16,858 nucleotides of DNA from an uncultured Ruminococcus sp. (GTDB lineage: Bacteria; Bacillota; Clostridia; Oscillospirales; Ruminococcaceae): contig URWK01000014.1 in assembly GCA_900551505.1 (NCBI GenBank), positions 1 through 16,858 on the forward strand, given 5' to 3'. The translations under genes and the position numbers were made by a program. The stretch's first letter is position 1. Each line of letters begins with the position of its first letter. The notes under the pieces are model-generated. The model ran no database searches. It was given only the letters and a program-made list of their open reading frames with translations, and was not told where the DNA came from. Of this stretch, positions 6,248 through 14,613 are shown one piece after another.

Positions 6248-7135
6248 ATGGTTAGAAAACGTGGCATTTCCCCTAAACTTGACCTTGTGTTTAAGAAGAT
6301 TTTCGGGGATAAGAAAAATTCCGATATACTTTCGGATTTTCTTTCGGCGGTTCTCGGAGTAACGAATATTGAAAGTATTGAAATTCTTGACAACGAAATG
6401 ATTTCAGATGTGTTCGTTGAAAAATTCAGCAGACTTGACCTTAGAATTAATCTTAACGGCAATACTTCAATTAACGTTGAAATTCAGGTAAAGAATTATG
6501 AGAACTACAAGGACAGAACATTGTTTTACTGGTCTAAACTTTACACACAGGGCTTCAAGGAAGGGCAGGATTATGCCGAACTGAAAGAAACAATAGCGAT
6601 AAATATTCTTGACTTCAACCTTTTTGACTGTGAGGAATATCATTCGGTTTTCGGAGTATTTGAAGAAACCAGACGTGAAAAGCTTTCCGACAAATTCAGA
6701 ATAGATTTCCTCGAACTTAAAAAGGCGAAGAAATTTAAGGAGATGAACGGAACTATGGCTACAAGAAAACAAATGTGGATGGATTTCTTAAATGCAACAT
6801 CAGACGATGATGAAACATTAAGCAGACTTTCCGATTCAACAACTAATCCGGTAAATTCTCAGGCAGTGGGAAAAGCTGTTGCAGTTCTGAAAAAAATGAG
6901 TGCAGACGAAAAAACACTTTATGAAATTGAAGCAAGAGAAAAAATGCTCCATGACGAAGCTTCCGCCCGTAGCTATGAAAGAAATCAAGGTCGCATAGAA
7001 GGACTTGAACAGGGACGTAAAGAGGGACGTGAAGAAGGACGTGAAGAAGGAGCAGAGCGTGAAAGAAAAGCAATTATTGAAAGACTTAAAAAGAATGGTT
7101 TCACAGATGAACAGATAGCTGAAATTCTCAAATAA
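6248..7135 (+). CDS. Rpn family PD-(D/E)XK nuclease / putative transposase
   Basis: This 295-residue protein belongs to the recombination-promoting nuclease (Rpn) and 'PD-(D/E)XK nuclease family transposase' group. The N-terminus, SPKLDLVFKKIFGD (residues 8-21), is typical of the family. The active-site core is RLDLR, with Asp64, followed by INVEIQ, with Glu78-x-Gln80, as in this nuclease fold. The C-terminus is a Gly/Arg/Glu repeat (GRKE-GREE-GREE) leading to a short LKKNGFTDEQIAEIL tail, also typical. The ATG at 6248 is chosen over an upstream GTG at 6239, because the AGAGG ribosome binding site is then eight bases away. It has its own promoter and terminator and so is a single-gene unit. 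Known homologues promote recA-independent recombination; here it may mobilise DNA or act as defence. Confidence 0.88.
   Translation: MVRKRGISPKLDLVFKKIFGDKKNSDILSDFLSAVLGVTNIESIEILDNEMISDVFVEKFSRLDLRINLNGNTSINVEIQVKNYENYKDRTLFYWSKLYTQGFKEGQDYAELKETIAINILDFNLFDCEEYHSVFGVFEETRREKLSDKFRIDFLELKKAKKFKEMNGTMATRKQMWMDFLNATSDDDETLSRLSDSTTNPVNSQAVGKAVAVLKKMSADEKTLYEIEAREKMLHDEASARSYERNQGRIEGLEQGRKEGREEGREEGAERERKAIIERLKKNGFTDEQIAEILK
7013..7048 (+). repeat. In-frame 12-bp tandem repeat in Rpn gene
   Basis: Three tandem copies of the 12-base unit GGACGT(A/G)AAGA(A/G) lie in frame and encode GRKE, GREE, GREE. The last two copies are identical. Because the unit is a multiple of three, copy-number change would lengthen or shorten the charged linker without shifting the frame. 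Confidence 0.9.
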
Positions 7136-7160
7136 CAAGACTTCCTAAATACCTAATAAG

Positions 7161-7199
7161 AATACCTACAGGTGAACAAATCTGTAGGTATTTCTTTTT
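7161..7199 (+). terminator. Rho-independent terminator after Rpn gene
   Basis: AATACCTACAG (7161-7171) pairs perfectly with CTGTAGGTATT (7182-7192) around a ten-base loop, followed by TCTTTTT. It lies 25 bases after the stop of the Rpn gene and isolates it from the membrane-protein genes. Confidence 0.9.
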
Positions 7200-7229
7200 C
7201 TGAAAGAAAATTTTAAAAGGAGTCAGCAA

Positions 7230-7448
7230 ATGATAGATATGTTTCATTATTCACTTATATGGCTATTGCTCGGTTCTTTAATTTTAGCCATATACATCAT
7301 CTTTGATGCAGATATATCCAATGCGTTATTTTGGTGGGCGTTAGGTGGTATACCTATTATAGTAAACTGCATCGTATGCATTTTGAAAAGAATAACAGCC
7401 AAAAGGCAGGAAGCAGAACAAAAACATAAGAATAGACTACAGAAATAA
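7230..7448 (+). CDS. Small two-helix membrane protein of unknown function
   Basis: This 72-residue protein has hydrophobic segments at about residues 6-25 (YSLIWLLLGSLILAIYIIF) and 34-53 (WWALGGIPIIVNCIVCIL), followed by a Lys/Arg/Gln-rich tail. That arrangement suggests two membrane helices with a cytoplasmic C-terminus. AAAGGAG lies seven bases before the ATG, so it is probably expressed. I do not recognise a family. It follows the Rpn terminator and precedes another membrane protein gene by 24 bases, so the two probably form a pair. Codon use is more AT-rich than in the transfer genes, suggesting a separately acquired cargo unit. Confidence 0.7.
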   Translation: MIDMFHYSLIWLLLGSLILAIYIIFDADISNALFWWALGGIPIIVNCIVCILKRITAKRQEAEQKHKNRLQK

Positions 7449-7472
7449 AATTTCTAAAGGAGGGAAAATTGA

Positions 7473-7868
7473 TTGGAAATAAAATTCATGCTCCTATTTT
7501 TAAGTTTATTGCTTTTTATTGTCATATTGATTATCATCAATAGATATAAAAAGTATAAGGATAATCTAAATACCATTCCGATTAAACGTAGAATGGTTAT
7601 TACTATTGTGGTAGTGTCAATTCTTATTATAGGAAGTTCAATACTTGGACATTTTATCATTCCCACTCTCCCACCTCATAATAATACTCCATCCGGTATG
7701 TTGCTCTCTATTGACGATTTATCGGAAACGGGAGTAAAAATCATAATTATAACGTTTATCATCATTTTTATTATTGGTCGGTCACTTCATTTTATCGTCA
7801 GCTATTTCCACAGTAAAGAGCAATCTAAGAAGAATGATAATGACAAAAATAATAACAGATTTCAATAA
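7473..7868 (+). CDS. Small membrane protein of unknown function, TTG start
   Basis: This 131-residue protein has three hydrophobic segments: about residues 6-25 (MLLFLSLLLFIVILIIINRY), 42-60 (ITIVVVSILIIGSSILGHF) and 92-108 (IIIITFIIIFIIGRSLHF). A charged Asn/Lys-rich tail follows. A strong AAAGGAGGG (7456-7464) is eight bases before a TTG codon, which is therefore preferred over the in-frame ATG at 7488, whose spacing would be too long. I do not recognise a family. The gene is very AT-rich and has no enzymatic motif. It likely forms an operon with the preceding small membrane protein. An immunity, entry-exclusion or stress role is possible but unsupported. Confidence 0.68.
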   Translation: MEIKFMLLFLSLLLFIVILIIINRYKKYKDNLNTIPIKRRMVITIVVVSILIIGSSILGHFIIPTLPPHNNTPSGMLLSIDDLSETGVKIIIITFIIIFIIGRSLHFIVSYFHSKEQSKKNDNDKNNNRFQ

Positions 7869-7892
7869 TTTTTTTCTCTGAAAGAAATATTA

Positions 7893-7921
7893 TTGACGTA
7901 TTCTTAAAAATAAAGTAAAAT
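7893..7921 (+). promoter_or_regulatory. Promoter-like sequence before the giant methylase-helicase gene
   Basis: TTGACG (7893-7898) and TAAAAT (7916-7921) are 17 bases apart. The predicted transcription start, near 7928, would fall inside the AGAGG ribosome binding site of the following gene, leaving almost no leader. Either the transcript begins unusually close to the start codon or these hexamers are coincidental. Confidence 0.35.
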
Positions 7922-7935
7922 AAAGAGGTGAAATG

Positions 7936-10900
7936 ATGGAAGCAACACCATCGGAAAAGACACAAGGCTTAATCAATAACACGATGTTTTCGGTGACTCA
8001 GAGCATTGACAAGTGGACGGCATTTCTCAGAACTTCTGCGAAAATGTATAAGCAATCATTAAATGCACAGTTATCAATTCACGCATCTAAGCCAACTGCT
8101 ACAGCTTGTGCAGACTATCAGACATGGCGGAAGTTAGGTCGTGAAGCCACAAACAGCACAAAAGCGGTAAAAACAATAAACAAAAGCGGAAGACTGCAAT
8201 ATCTTTTTGATGTTTCAGACACAGAACAAAAGGGAAATTCAAAAATGCCGTGGATTTGGAGTGCTGAAAATAACCATCAGGCAATAAACGACATGATTAA
8301 CAGGCAATACGGAGCTTCCGAAGCGACACTTGAAGACAATATTATTGAGATGGCAATAAAAGCAACGGCAAGCTTTCCGCAAAATACTTTCGGCAGAGTG
8401 GCGACTGCAAGTATCGCATACATATTGCTTGAAAGATGTGGACTTTCGGGCGAAACGGTAGTTCAGACTTCCGCTTTTGATGAACTTGAGAAGCTTTCAG
8501 ACCGTGAAAAAGATTATCTGGTAAGGCTTACAACCGACATTTCAGGAGATTTGCTAAGGCAAATCGAAAGCACAGTAAAGCTTGCAGAAAAAAATTACAG
8601 AAACAGAGGAGAATTTTTAAATGGACAACAACAATCAGAATCAGCAGACCGAAATGTTCCTGGACGGGACAAGATACGTCAGGTATCAGGGAACGCAGGA
8701 CGCACCGGAGTGGTTTCCGGACACAATAACGGAGGACGGGATGACCTTCATTCTGGACGAGAGGTACAACAGGTTTCAGTACTACCCGATAGGAGAGAAT
8801 CTGAAGAAAGAGGACATAACAGACGAGATGAGGCAGAAAGTTCTGAACGAGATTTACGAGGCGGAACAGAACCGGGTGGACGAGGACGTACTGCCGTTCT
8901 GGGAGGACGAGGAGGAAGAGAGAGCGTACCATCTGAACGGAATGTACGCAACAGCCAGACTGGAATATCTTCAGAACAACAAACCGGAACTTTACGAACA
9001 GATGAAAGCGGACAATACCCTGGAGGAACACCTGATAGCAATCAACAAGAAAGCGGAAGAATACGAGGAGGAAACGGTGAGCATCTGGGCGAAACACGAC
9101 AAAACGGACGAACAATTGAAAGCGACAGACCAGATGGAATGGATACGCCGAATGAACAGTTACAAAATGTCAGCACAGGAAGCAGCATTCGAGATGATAG
9201 TTTACATCTGAACGAAAACGAAAATTCAGACGAAAAGAAAGCAGAGGAAGAAAAACCCTCTGCTTCTTCTTTGCCTGATGACAGACTTATGGATTCTCTC
9301 TGGAAGGTAGTAAATGGCTCAGATGTACCTTTTGGATATACTACTGACGGAAAAGCAATGTTCAACGGTCAGGAGCTTAGTGATTCAGACATAAGTAAAT
9401 TGACTGAAAACATTGAAAGTAATATCAGGATATACAATACGATGATAGATATTTATAATGAAAATATCAGTATTGGAAAGAGTATAGTATATAACCAACA
9501 TATGCTTAAAGAAACTACAATAGGCAGAGATGAGTATGTAAAAAATACAGAAAAGTTATTTTCTTTTCTGAAAGAAGTTCAGTCAGAGAAAGAAAAACAG
9601 CAGACAGAGGATAAACCAAAAGTTGAAAAAAAACAACAGATGGAAGAAAAACCTCAGTCTAAAGCTACGATAGGGTTTAAGAAATTCGGGGCTAAATCAA
9701 AATTCAGAAAAAACATTGAAGCCCTGAAAACACTGAAACAGCTTGAAGCAGAAAACAGACCTGCAACTGAAAGCGAAAAGAATGTGTTGTCTGCGTATGT
9801 TGGTTGGGGCGGAATTTCTCAGGCTTTCGACCCAAATAATGCGGATTGGGCAAAAGAATACAAAGAACTGAAAGAATTGCTGACGGAATCAGAGTATGAA
9901 AGTGCGAAATCTTCTACTTTGAACGCCCACTACACTTCGCCGGAAGTGGTCGAAGCCATGTATCAGGCTCTTGAAAATATGGGCTTCAAGGGTGGTAAAA
10001 TACTTGAACCATCTATGGGAATTGGCAATTTCTTTGGAGGTATGCCCGATGAAATCAAGAAAAATTCCCAGCTTTTCGGAGTTGAACTTGACGATATCAC
10101 GGGCAGAATTGCTCAGAAAATTTATCCTGATGCAAACATTCAGGTCAAGGGCTTTGAAAAAGCCGAGTTCCCCGATGATTTTTTCGATGTGGCAATCGGA
10201 AATGTGCCTTTCGGAGATTTTGGAGTTGCGGACAAAAAGTATGACAAGGAAAATTTCCGTATACACGATTACTTCTTTGCCAAGGCTCTTGACAAGGTTC
10301 GCCCAAATGGCGTAGTTGCGTTTGTTACGTCACAGGGAACGCTTGACAAACAAAATGACAAAGTCAGAAAACACCTTGCCGAACGTGCGGAACTGCTTGG
10401 GGCTGTCAGACTTCCAAGCACGGCATTCAAGGGAAATGCAGGCACAGAGGTCACAACGGATATTGTTTTTCTGAAAAAGCGAGAAAAACCGCTTGAACTT
10501 ACGCCTGAAACTACACCTGACTGGACGGAAATTGCCGAAAATCAAGATGGCATAAAACTCAACAAATACTTTGTGGATAATCCACAAATGATACTCGGCA
10601 AAATGGTCAATGTCAACAAACTTTACGGACATGGAACGTCATGTATTGCCGATGGCATTGAAAGCCTCAAGGAACGACTGAAAAAAGTCATTGAATTGCT
10701 GAAAGGCAAAATGGCTTCAGCTTATTCTTCTCTGAAAGAAAAAATTCAAATTGAACCTACTCAACCTCAACCAGAGCCTGAAAACTCTGAAAAAGCAGTT
10801 ATTCAGTCTATCCAACCTGATGAAGACATCAAAAATTACAGCTTTGGGCTGATTGACAACGAGATTTACTTTAAAGTTGGTAGCAATCTTGTAAAGCAAA

Positions 10901-13900
10901 ATTTTTCCGAAAGTGATGCCAACAGAGTAAAAGGTATGATTGAGCTTCGCAATCAAGCCAGAGAGATTATCCAAATGCAGTTAAATGACTGCACAGATGA
11001 AGAACTGACTGCAAAACAAGCGGACTTCGGCAAGACCTATGATGATTTTACGAAAAAGTATGGCTTGCTGAACGACAAGAAGAATTCCAAGCTTTTTAAG
11101 GAAGACGACAGCTATTATTTGCTTGCTTCGCTTGAAATTCTGAACGAGAAAGGCAAGCTTGACAGAAAAGCGGATTTGTTCACAAAGAGAACCATCAGAC
11201 CTGCAAAGGCGATAGAAAAAGTTGGCACAGCTGTTGAAGCTTTGGTGGTATCTATCTCTGAAAAAGCCTGTGTTGATATAGATTTTATGAGAAATCTTAC
11301 AGGTCTTTCAGAAGAAAAAATCATTTCTGACCTCAGCGGACAGATATTTGAAAATCCGGAGAACAACAAATGGGAAACTGCTGATGAATACCTTTCGGGC
11401 AATGTCGTGCAGAAGCTCGAAGTCGCTAAAAGTCAATCAGATACACGCTTTCAGGCAAATGTAAAGGCTCTCGAAGCGGTTCAGCCAGTTCCCCTCACAT
11501 CTGCCGAAATAGATGTTAAATTAGGGGCGACATGGATACCACAGGATTACATAAAGGAATTTGTCCATGAAATCATGAAAACTCCACAACAATTTAAGAG
11601 GGATATTCAGGTAGATTATTCCGAGATAAATTCCGAGTGGAACATATCTGAAAAGAGCCTTGACAAGTCCGCAACGGCAACTTCAGTTTTCGGAACAAAG
11701 CGTAAAAATGCATATCAGATTATCGAAGATACCTTAAATTTGCGTGACTGCAAGGTTTATGACACTGTCGATACCCCTGATGGCAAGAAAAAAAGCGTTC
11801 TCAATGAAAAGGAAACTCTGCTTGTACAGGAAAAACAGAGGGAACTTAAACAAGCGTTCTCAGAGTGGATTTTCAAGGACGCTGGCAGGCGTGAAAAGCT
11901 TGTAGACATTTACAACAGCAAGTTTAACAATTCACAACCAAGAGAATTTGACGGAAGTCATATAAACTTTGTGGGAATGAACCCCGAAATTACACTCAAA
12001 GACCATCAGAAAAACGCCGTTGCCCGTACTCTGTATGGTGGAAACACCCTGCTTGCTCATCAGGTAGGAGCTGGGAAAACCTTTGAAATGATAGCTTCGG
12101 CTATGGAAAGTAAGCGATTAGGGCTTTGCTCAAAGTCATTGATTGCCGTTCCAAATCACCTTACAGAACAGATAGGGGCAGATTTTTTAAGGCTTTATCC
12201 GTCCGCAAAAGTACTTGTGGCAACAAAAGATGACTTCAAGAAAGAAAACAGAAAGAAATTTCTTGCAAGAATTGCCACAGGAAACTACGATGCCATCATC
12301 ATAGGACACTCTCAACTGAGTAAAATTCCTCTTTCGCTTGACCGTCAGGCGAAGATGCTGAAAGATGAAATAGCGAAAATTACAGACGGCATTGAAAAAA
12401 TGAAACTCCATTCAGGCAAAAAGTTCACTGTAAAGCAGTTTGAAAAGACAAAAAAAGGGCTTGAAACAAAGCTTCAAAAACTGCTTGATACTCCGAAAGA
12501 CGATGTTGTCACGTTTGAGGAAATGGGCGTGGACAAGCTCTTTGTCGATGAAGCCCACCTTTTCAAAAATCTTTTCGTGGCAACTAAAATGTCAAATGTT
12601 TCAGGTATTTCAAACAGCAATTCACAAAGGGCAATGGATTTGTACATGAAATGCCAGTATCTCGATGAAATTACGGGAGGAAAAGGCATAGTTTTCGCCA
12701 CAGGAACGCCGATAAGTAATTCCATGGCGGAAATGTATACCATGCAACGATACTTGCAGAGTAGTAAGCTTAAAGAACTCGGACTTGAGAATTTCGATGC
12801 GTGGGCAAGCACTTTCGGAGAAACAGTGACTTCGATGGAACTTTCTCCCGAAGGCAAATACAGGTCTAAGACAAGGTTTGCGAAATTTTTTAATCTGCCG
12901 GAACTTATGAACATTTTCAAGGATTGTGCGGATATAAAGACAGCCGACCAGCTTCACCTGCCTGTTCCGGAACATCAAATCCATAATATTTGCGTTCCGC
13001 CTACGGAAACACAAAAGAAATTAGTAAAGACACTTTCGGAGCGTGCTGAAAAAGTCCGTAAAGGAACAGTTGCTCCGACAGAGGACAACTTATTAAAAAT
13101 TACAGGTGACGGACGTAAAACCGGGCTTGACCAACGACTTGTTAACCCCGAATTACCTGATGAAAAAGGTTCAAAAGTCAATGTGTGCATAGATAATGTG
13201 TACGATATCTGGGACAGAACGAAAGAAAAGAAGTCCGCACAATTGATTTTCTGTGACCTTGGAACACCTAAAAATTCTTCTGCAAAGAAAATAAAATCTG
13301 AACAGTCAGAAGAAATAATTGACATGGACGAAGTCCGAAATTCAGATATAAAATTTGACGTTTATGCCGACATAAAGAAGAAGCTTATCGCAAAAGGTGT
13401 TCCCGAAAAGGAAATCGCATTTATCCATGATGCGAAGACCGAAAAACAAAAGGAACAGCTTTTCGAGAAAGTCCGCAAAGGTTCTATCAGAGTGCTGATT
13501 GGTTCAACGGCTAAATGCGGTGCAGGAACGAATATCCAAGACAAGTTAATCGCTATGCACGACCTTGATTGTCCTTGGCGACCAAGCGACCTTGAACAGA
13601 GAATGGGGCGAATTGTCAGACGAGGAAACGAAAATCCCGAAGTTGACATATACAGGTATGTGACGGACAGCACATTTGATGCATTCCTGTATCAGACAGT
13701 CGAGAATAAACAGAAATTTATTTCTCAGATTATGACCTCAAAGTCCCCTGCCCGTTCCTGTCAGGACTGCGATGAAGCGGTTCTTACATATGCTGAAATC
13801 AAGGCTCTCTGTGCCGGAAATCCGCTGATAAAGAAAAAAATGGACTTGGAAGTTGATATTTCACGCCTGCAACTTCTGAAATCGGGCTACATAGGTCAGT

Positions 13901-14610
13901 TACGAACTCTTGAGGACGATATAAGGAAAAACATTCCGTTTGATATGGACATGACAAAAAGGCGAATTTCTAACTTAAAAGCGGACATTTCCGCCCTTAA
14001 AAATTTTTCTTCTGACGGAGAATTTGAAATTACTATCAACGACAAAAAATACACGGACAAGTCAGAAGCCAATGAAGCCATCAAAAATGCAGGAATTAAC
14101 TTGCAAGCCGAATACAAGGGCTTCAAAATTACCGCAGACTTTGACTTTGCAATGAACATCATTTTGAAAGTTTCTGGTAATGGCAATTATCGCACACAGC
14201 TTGGCACAAATAATGTGTTAAAGCTTGATAACTTGCTTGAAAATCTTCCAAAAGCAGTTGAGGAAGCGGAACAGAAACTTCAAAGTTTGCAAGTGAAATT
14301 GGAAGAAACGAAAGTTGCCTTTGAGAAGCCTTTCCCTCAGGAACGAGAACTTGCGGAAAAGATGGAGGAACTTAGAAAGACCGACAAGGCTCTTTCGGCG
14401 AATGCAAAACCTGTTGCATTTGAGAATCCGAAGTATAGAAAGGTTTCCATGGAAGAATATGAGGCAGTAAAAGCCTTGGCAAAGGCTGAAAACCTTCCGG
14501 TCAAAGCGAAAAAAACCGAAAACGAAATAATTATCGCTTTCAGGGAGAAAGATACTCCAAAAATCGAACAGGCAATGAAAATGGCAGTTAGCTCAAAAAT
14601 TAGGAGGTAA
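7936..14610 (+). CDS. Giant ArdC/LtrC-like, N6-methylase, SF2 helicase fusion protein
   Basis: This 2224-residue protein probably methylates and remodels or unwinds DNA during transfer, protecting it from host restriction. Residues about 20-215 resemble the ArdC/LtrC-like N-terminus of such proteins (KWTAFLRTSAKMYKQ, LQYLFDVSDT). Residues about 229-425 are a disordered Gly/Arg/Ser/Glu linker. The methylase domain (about 580-870) has motif I LEPSMGIGNFF near 690 and motif IV as NVPFG at 756-760. The SF2 helicase domain has Walker A HQVGAGKT at 1375-1382 (K1381), DEAH at 1538-1541, FATGTPISNS, and motif VI QRMGRIVRR at 1888-1896. The C-terminus is coiled-coil. The start at 7936 gives better spacing to AGAGG than the ATG at 7933. 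Similar methylase-helicases are standard in Firmicutes ICEs and resemble phage P1 DarB. The linker DNA also encodes another protein (8621-9211). Confidence 0.92.
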   Translation: MEATPSEKTQGLINNTMFSVTQSIDKWTAFLRTSAKMYKQSLNAQLSIHASKPTATACADYQTWRKLGREATNSTKAVKTINKSGRLQYLFDVSDTEQKGNSKMPWIWSAENNHQAINDMINRQYGASEATLEDNIIEMAIKATASFPQNTFGRVATASIAYILLERCGLSGETVVQTSAFDELEKLSDREKDYLVRLTTDISGDLLRQIESTVKLAEKNYRNRGEFLNGQQQSESADRNVPGRDKIRQVSGNAGRTGVVSGHNNGGRDDLHSGREVQQVSVLPDRRESEERGHNRRDEAESSERDLRGGTEPGGRGRTAVLGGRGGRESVPSERNVRNSQTGISSEQQTGTLRTDESGQYPGGTPDSNQQESGRIRGGNGEHLGETRQNGRTIESDRPDGMDTPNEQLQNVSTGSSIRDDSLHLNENENSDEKKAEEEKPSASSLPDDRLMDSLWKVVNGSDVPFGYTTDGKAMFNGQELSDSDISKLTENIESNIRIYNTMIDIYNENISIGKSIVYNQHMLKETTIGRDEYVKNTEKLFSFLKEVQSEKEKQQTEDKPKVEKKQQMEEKPQSKATIGFKKFGAKSKFRKNIEALKTLKQLEAENRPATESEKNVLSAYVGWGGISQAFDPNNADWAKEYKELKELLTESEYESAKSSTLNAHYTSPEVVEAMYQALENMGFKGGKILEPSMGIGNFFGGMPDEIKKNSQLFGVELDDITGRIAQKIYPDANIQVKGFEKAEFPDDFFDVAIGNVPFGDFGVADKKYDKENFRIHDYFFAKALDKVRPNGVVAFVTSQGTLDKQNDKVRKHLAERAELLGAVRLPSTAFKGNAGTEVTTDIVFLKKREKPLELTPETTPDWTEIAENQDGIKLNKYFVDNPQMILGKMVNVNKLYGHGTSCIADGIESLKERLKKVIELLKGKMASAYSSLKEKIQIEPTQPQPEPENSEKAVIQSIQPDEDIKNYSFGLIDNEIYFKVGSNLVKQNFSESDANRVKGMIELRNQAREIIQMQLNDCTDEELTAKQADFGKTYDDFTKKYGLLNDKKNSKLFKEDDSYYLLASLEILNEKGKLDRKADLFTKRTIRPAKAIEKVGTAVEALVVSISEKACVDIDFMRNLTGLSEEKIISDLSGQIFENPENNKWETADEYLSGNVVQKLEVAKSQSDTRFQANVKALEAVQPVPLTSAEIDVKLGATWIPQDYIKEFVHEIMKTPQQFKRDIQVDYSEINSEWNISEKSLDKSATATSVFGTKRKNAYQIIEDTLNLRDCKVYDTVDTPDGKKKSVLNEKETLLVQEKQRELKQAFSEWIFKDAGRREKLVDIYNSKFNNSQPREFDGSHINFVGMNPEITLKDHQKNAVARTLYGGNTLLAHQVGAGKTFEMIASAMESKRLGLCSKSLIAVPNHLTEQIGADFLRLYPSAKVLVATKDDFKKENRKKFLARIATGNYDAIIIGHSQLSKIPLSLDRQAKMLKDEIAKITDGIEKMKLHSGKKFTVKQFEKTKKGLETKLQKLLDTPKDDVVTFEEMGVDKLFVDEAHLFKNLFVATKMSNVSGISNSNSQRAMDLYMKCQYLDEITGGKGIVFATGTPISNSMAEMYTMQRYLQSSKLKELGLENFDAWASTFGETVTSMELSPEGKYRSKTRFAKFFNLPELMNIFKDCADIKTADQLHLPVPEHQIHNICVPPTETQKKLVKTLSERAEKVRKGTVAPTEDNLLKITGDGRKTGLDQRLVNPELPDEKGSKVNVCIDNVYDIWDRTKEKKSAQLIFCDLGTPKNSSAKKIKSEQSEEIIDMDEVRNSDIKFDVYADIKKKLIAKGVPEKEIAFIHDAKTEKQKEQLFEKVRKGSIRVLIGSTAKCGAGTNIQDKLIAMHDLDCPWRPSDLEQRMGRIVRRGNENPEVDIYRYVTDSTFDAFLYQTVENKQKFISQIMTSKSPARSCQDCDEAVLTYAEIKALCAGNPLIKKKMDLEVDISRLQLLKSGYIGQLRTLEDDIRKNIPFDMDMTKRRISNLKADISALKNFSSDGEFEITINDKKYTDKSEANEAIKNAGINLQAEYKGFKITADFDFAMNIILKVSGNGNYRTQLGTNNVLKLDNLLENLPKAVEEAEQKLQSLQVKLEETKVAFEKPFPQERELAEKMEELRKTDKALSANAKPVAFENPKYRKVSMEEYEAVKALAKAENLPVKAKKTENEIIIAFREKDTPKIEQAMKMAVSSKIRR
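8621..9211 (+). CDS. TnpV-like protein overprinted inside the giant gene (+1 frame)
   Basis: This 196-residue protein lies wholly inside the giant methylase-helicase gene, in the +1 frame. An AGAGGAG ribosome binding site (8605-8611) sits nine bases before its ATG. The N-terminal 100 residues are acidic and unfamiliar. Residues about 105-196 match what I recall of the transposon-encoded TnpV family: YATARLEYLQNNKPELYEQ, a helix with TLEEHLIAINKKAEE, then EQLKATDQMEWIRRMNS near the end. The function of TnpV is unknown. The host-frame product here is a low-complexity linker while this frame is ordered and helical, so this frame is probably the ancestral or selected one. The overlap is more GC-rich than its surroundings. 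Confidence rests on the RBS, the length and family resemblance; expression is unproven. Confidence 0.7.
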   Translation: MDNNNQNQQTEMFLDGTRYVRYQGTQDAPEWFPDTITEDGMTFILDERYNRFQYYPIGENLKKEDITDEMRQKVLNEIYEAEQNRVDEDVLPFWEDEEEERAYHLNGMYATARLEYLQNNKPELYEQMKADNTLEEHLIAINKKAEEYEEETVSIWAKHDKTDEQLKATDQMEWIRRMNSYKMSAQEAAFEMIVYI

Positions 14611-14613
14611 ATT

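Noticed and set aside
7862..7894. Imperfect hairpin CAATAAT...ATTATTG after the second membrane-protein gene
   Set aside because: The stem has mismatches and no T-run follows the 3' arm, so it is not a credible terminator, although it overlaps the -35-like hexamer.
8528..9115. 195-codon minus-strand frame opposite the dual-coding linker region
   Set aside because: Its Val/Leu/Phe/Arg-rich product is the complement of the GC-richer overlap; no ribosome binding site or family resemblance. The third open frame probably follows from low stop-codon density there.
9971..10315. 114-codon plus-strand frame inside the methylase domain
   Set aside because: It lies over conserved methylase motifs in another frame, and I see no ribosome binding site or family resemblance, unlike the 8621-9211 gene.
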